A DNA stretch of 6,340 nucleotides from an uncultured Thermoanaerobacterales bacterium (lineage in GTDB: Bacteria > Bacillota > Clostridia > Christensenellales > UBA1242). The DNA lies in NCBI GenBank assembly GCA_900557695.1, contig USTP01000060.1, positions 1 through 6,340 on the forward strand. The letters run 5' to 3'. A program made the translations under genes and the position numbers. Below the pieces are notes generated by a model. The model saw only the letters and a program-made list of their open reading frames with translations, did no database searches and had not been told where the DNA came from. Positions 6,195-6,340 of this stretch are shown piece by piece (the stretch's first letter is position 1; each line of letters opens with the position of its first letter).

Positions 6195-6202
6195 CTAAGT
6201 AT

Positions 6203-6231
6203 AATATATACCTCTACATTTAACTTGTCAA
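6203..6231 (-). promoter_or_regulatory. SigA-type promoter of the ctsR operon
   Basis: On the minus strand TTGACA (6231-6226, perfect consensus) and TATATT (6208-6203) are separated by 17 bases. The start site would be near 6196, giving a leader of about 64 bases before ATG 6132. The DNA upstream of the -35 (about 6240-6275) is rich in A and T tracts and could act as an UP element. The CtsR operator overlaps the start region. Confidence 0.92.
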
Positions 6232-6277
6232 CAGATTGTGATATATTTTTAATAATTTTTTTATTTTGAAATTTTCA

Positions 6278-6340
6278 TTATTCAAACAAAGCAGGCAAAA
6301 TTATGATATTTTTATTTCGCTTTTTTGCATAGTCTACAGT
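6278..6340 (-). CDS. C-terminal end of an unidentified gene, cut by the window edge
   Basis: The minus-strand frame entering at 6340 stays open for 20 codons to TAA at 6280-6278. The peptide begins TVDYAKKRNKNIIIL, a helix followed by a hydrophobic strand, as at the end of a Rossmann-like fold. It reminds me of SLOG or DprA-like proteins, where such a helix-strand pair follows a glycine-rich loop, but 20 residues cannot settle this. The stop lies 46 bases upstream of the ctsR -35 box, a natural intergenic distance. The other two minus frames hit stops sooner. No convincing terminator with a T-run follows it before the ctsR promoter, so some read-through into ctsR is possible. Confidence 0.45.
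   Translation of the reverse strand, partial: TVDYAKKRNKNIIILPALFE

Noticed and set aside
6265..6289. Inverted TTTGAA/TTCAAA after the partial upstream gene as a terminator
   Set aside because: The stem is only six AT-rich pairs, and an A-run, not a T-run, follows on the transcribed strand.

Overview
This is an AT-rich window from a low-GC Gram-positive bacterium, most likely a member of the Clostridia or a related Bacillota lineage. The evidence is the class III heat-shock operon ctsR-mcsA-mcsB-clpC, a long-form hpf gene, strong AAGGAGG-type ribosome binding sites, SigA-like promoters and standard genetic-code use. Genus cannot be read from the sequence. The first 42 bases are an Illumina Nextera adapter with an apparent i7 index, so the left edge is a contig end with untrimmed library sequence and not genomic DNA.

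Layout from left to right. Bases 1-42 are adapter. The hpf gene (79-612, +) follows, with its promoter cut off just upstream of a -10-like element. A strong hairpin at 621-665 separates hpf from a convergent gene for an unrecognised class I methyltransferase-like protein (676-1560, -). That gene has its own SigA-type promoter at 1589-1617. A terminator at 1643-1676 closes the next unit to the right, the minus-strand operon ctsR (5668-6132), mcsA (5277-5663), mcsB (4273-5280), clpC (1697-4186). The operon is driven by a consensus-like promoter (6203-6231) with a perfect CtsR operator just downstream (6178-6194). At the right edge, 6278-6340 (-) appears to be the last 20 codons of another gene.

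How the genes work together: in this family CtsR represses the operon at normal temperature. McsB, activated by McsA, phosphorylates arginines on CtsR and on damaged proteins. ClpC, with ClpP (not in this window), degrades arginine-phosphorylated substrates. The two glutamates of the ClpC N-domain that bind phosphoarginine appear conserved, as do the CtsR wing arginine and glycines and the McsB catalytic motifs. The circuit therefore looks functional. It is built from reduced parts: McsA lacks the N-terminal zinc finger, and McsB lacks the N-terminal extension and the Arg-Asp of the C-terminal RDxxRA motif.

Two naive gene starts in the window are wrong. For both ctsR and the methyltransferase, the longest open frame begins at a TTG inside regulatory DNA (the CtsR operator and a -35 box respectively). 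I found no unmistakably new system. The least explained items are the methyltransferase-like protein and the slimmed-down McsA/McsB pair.
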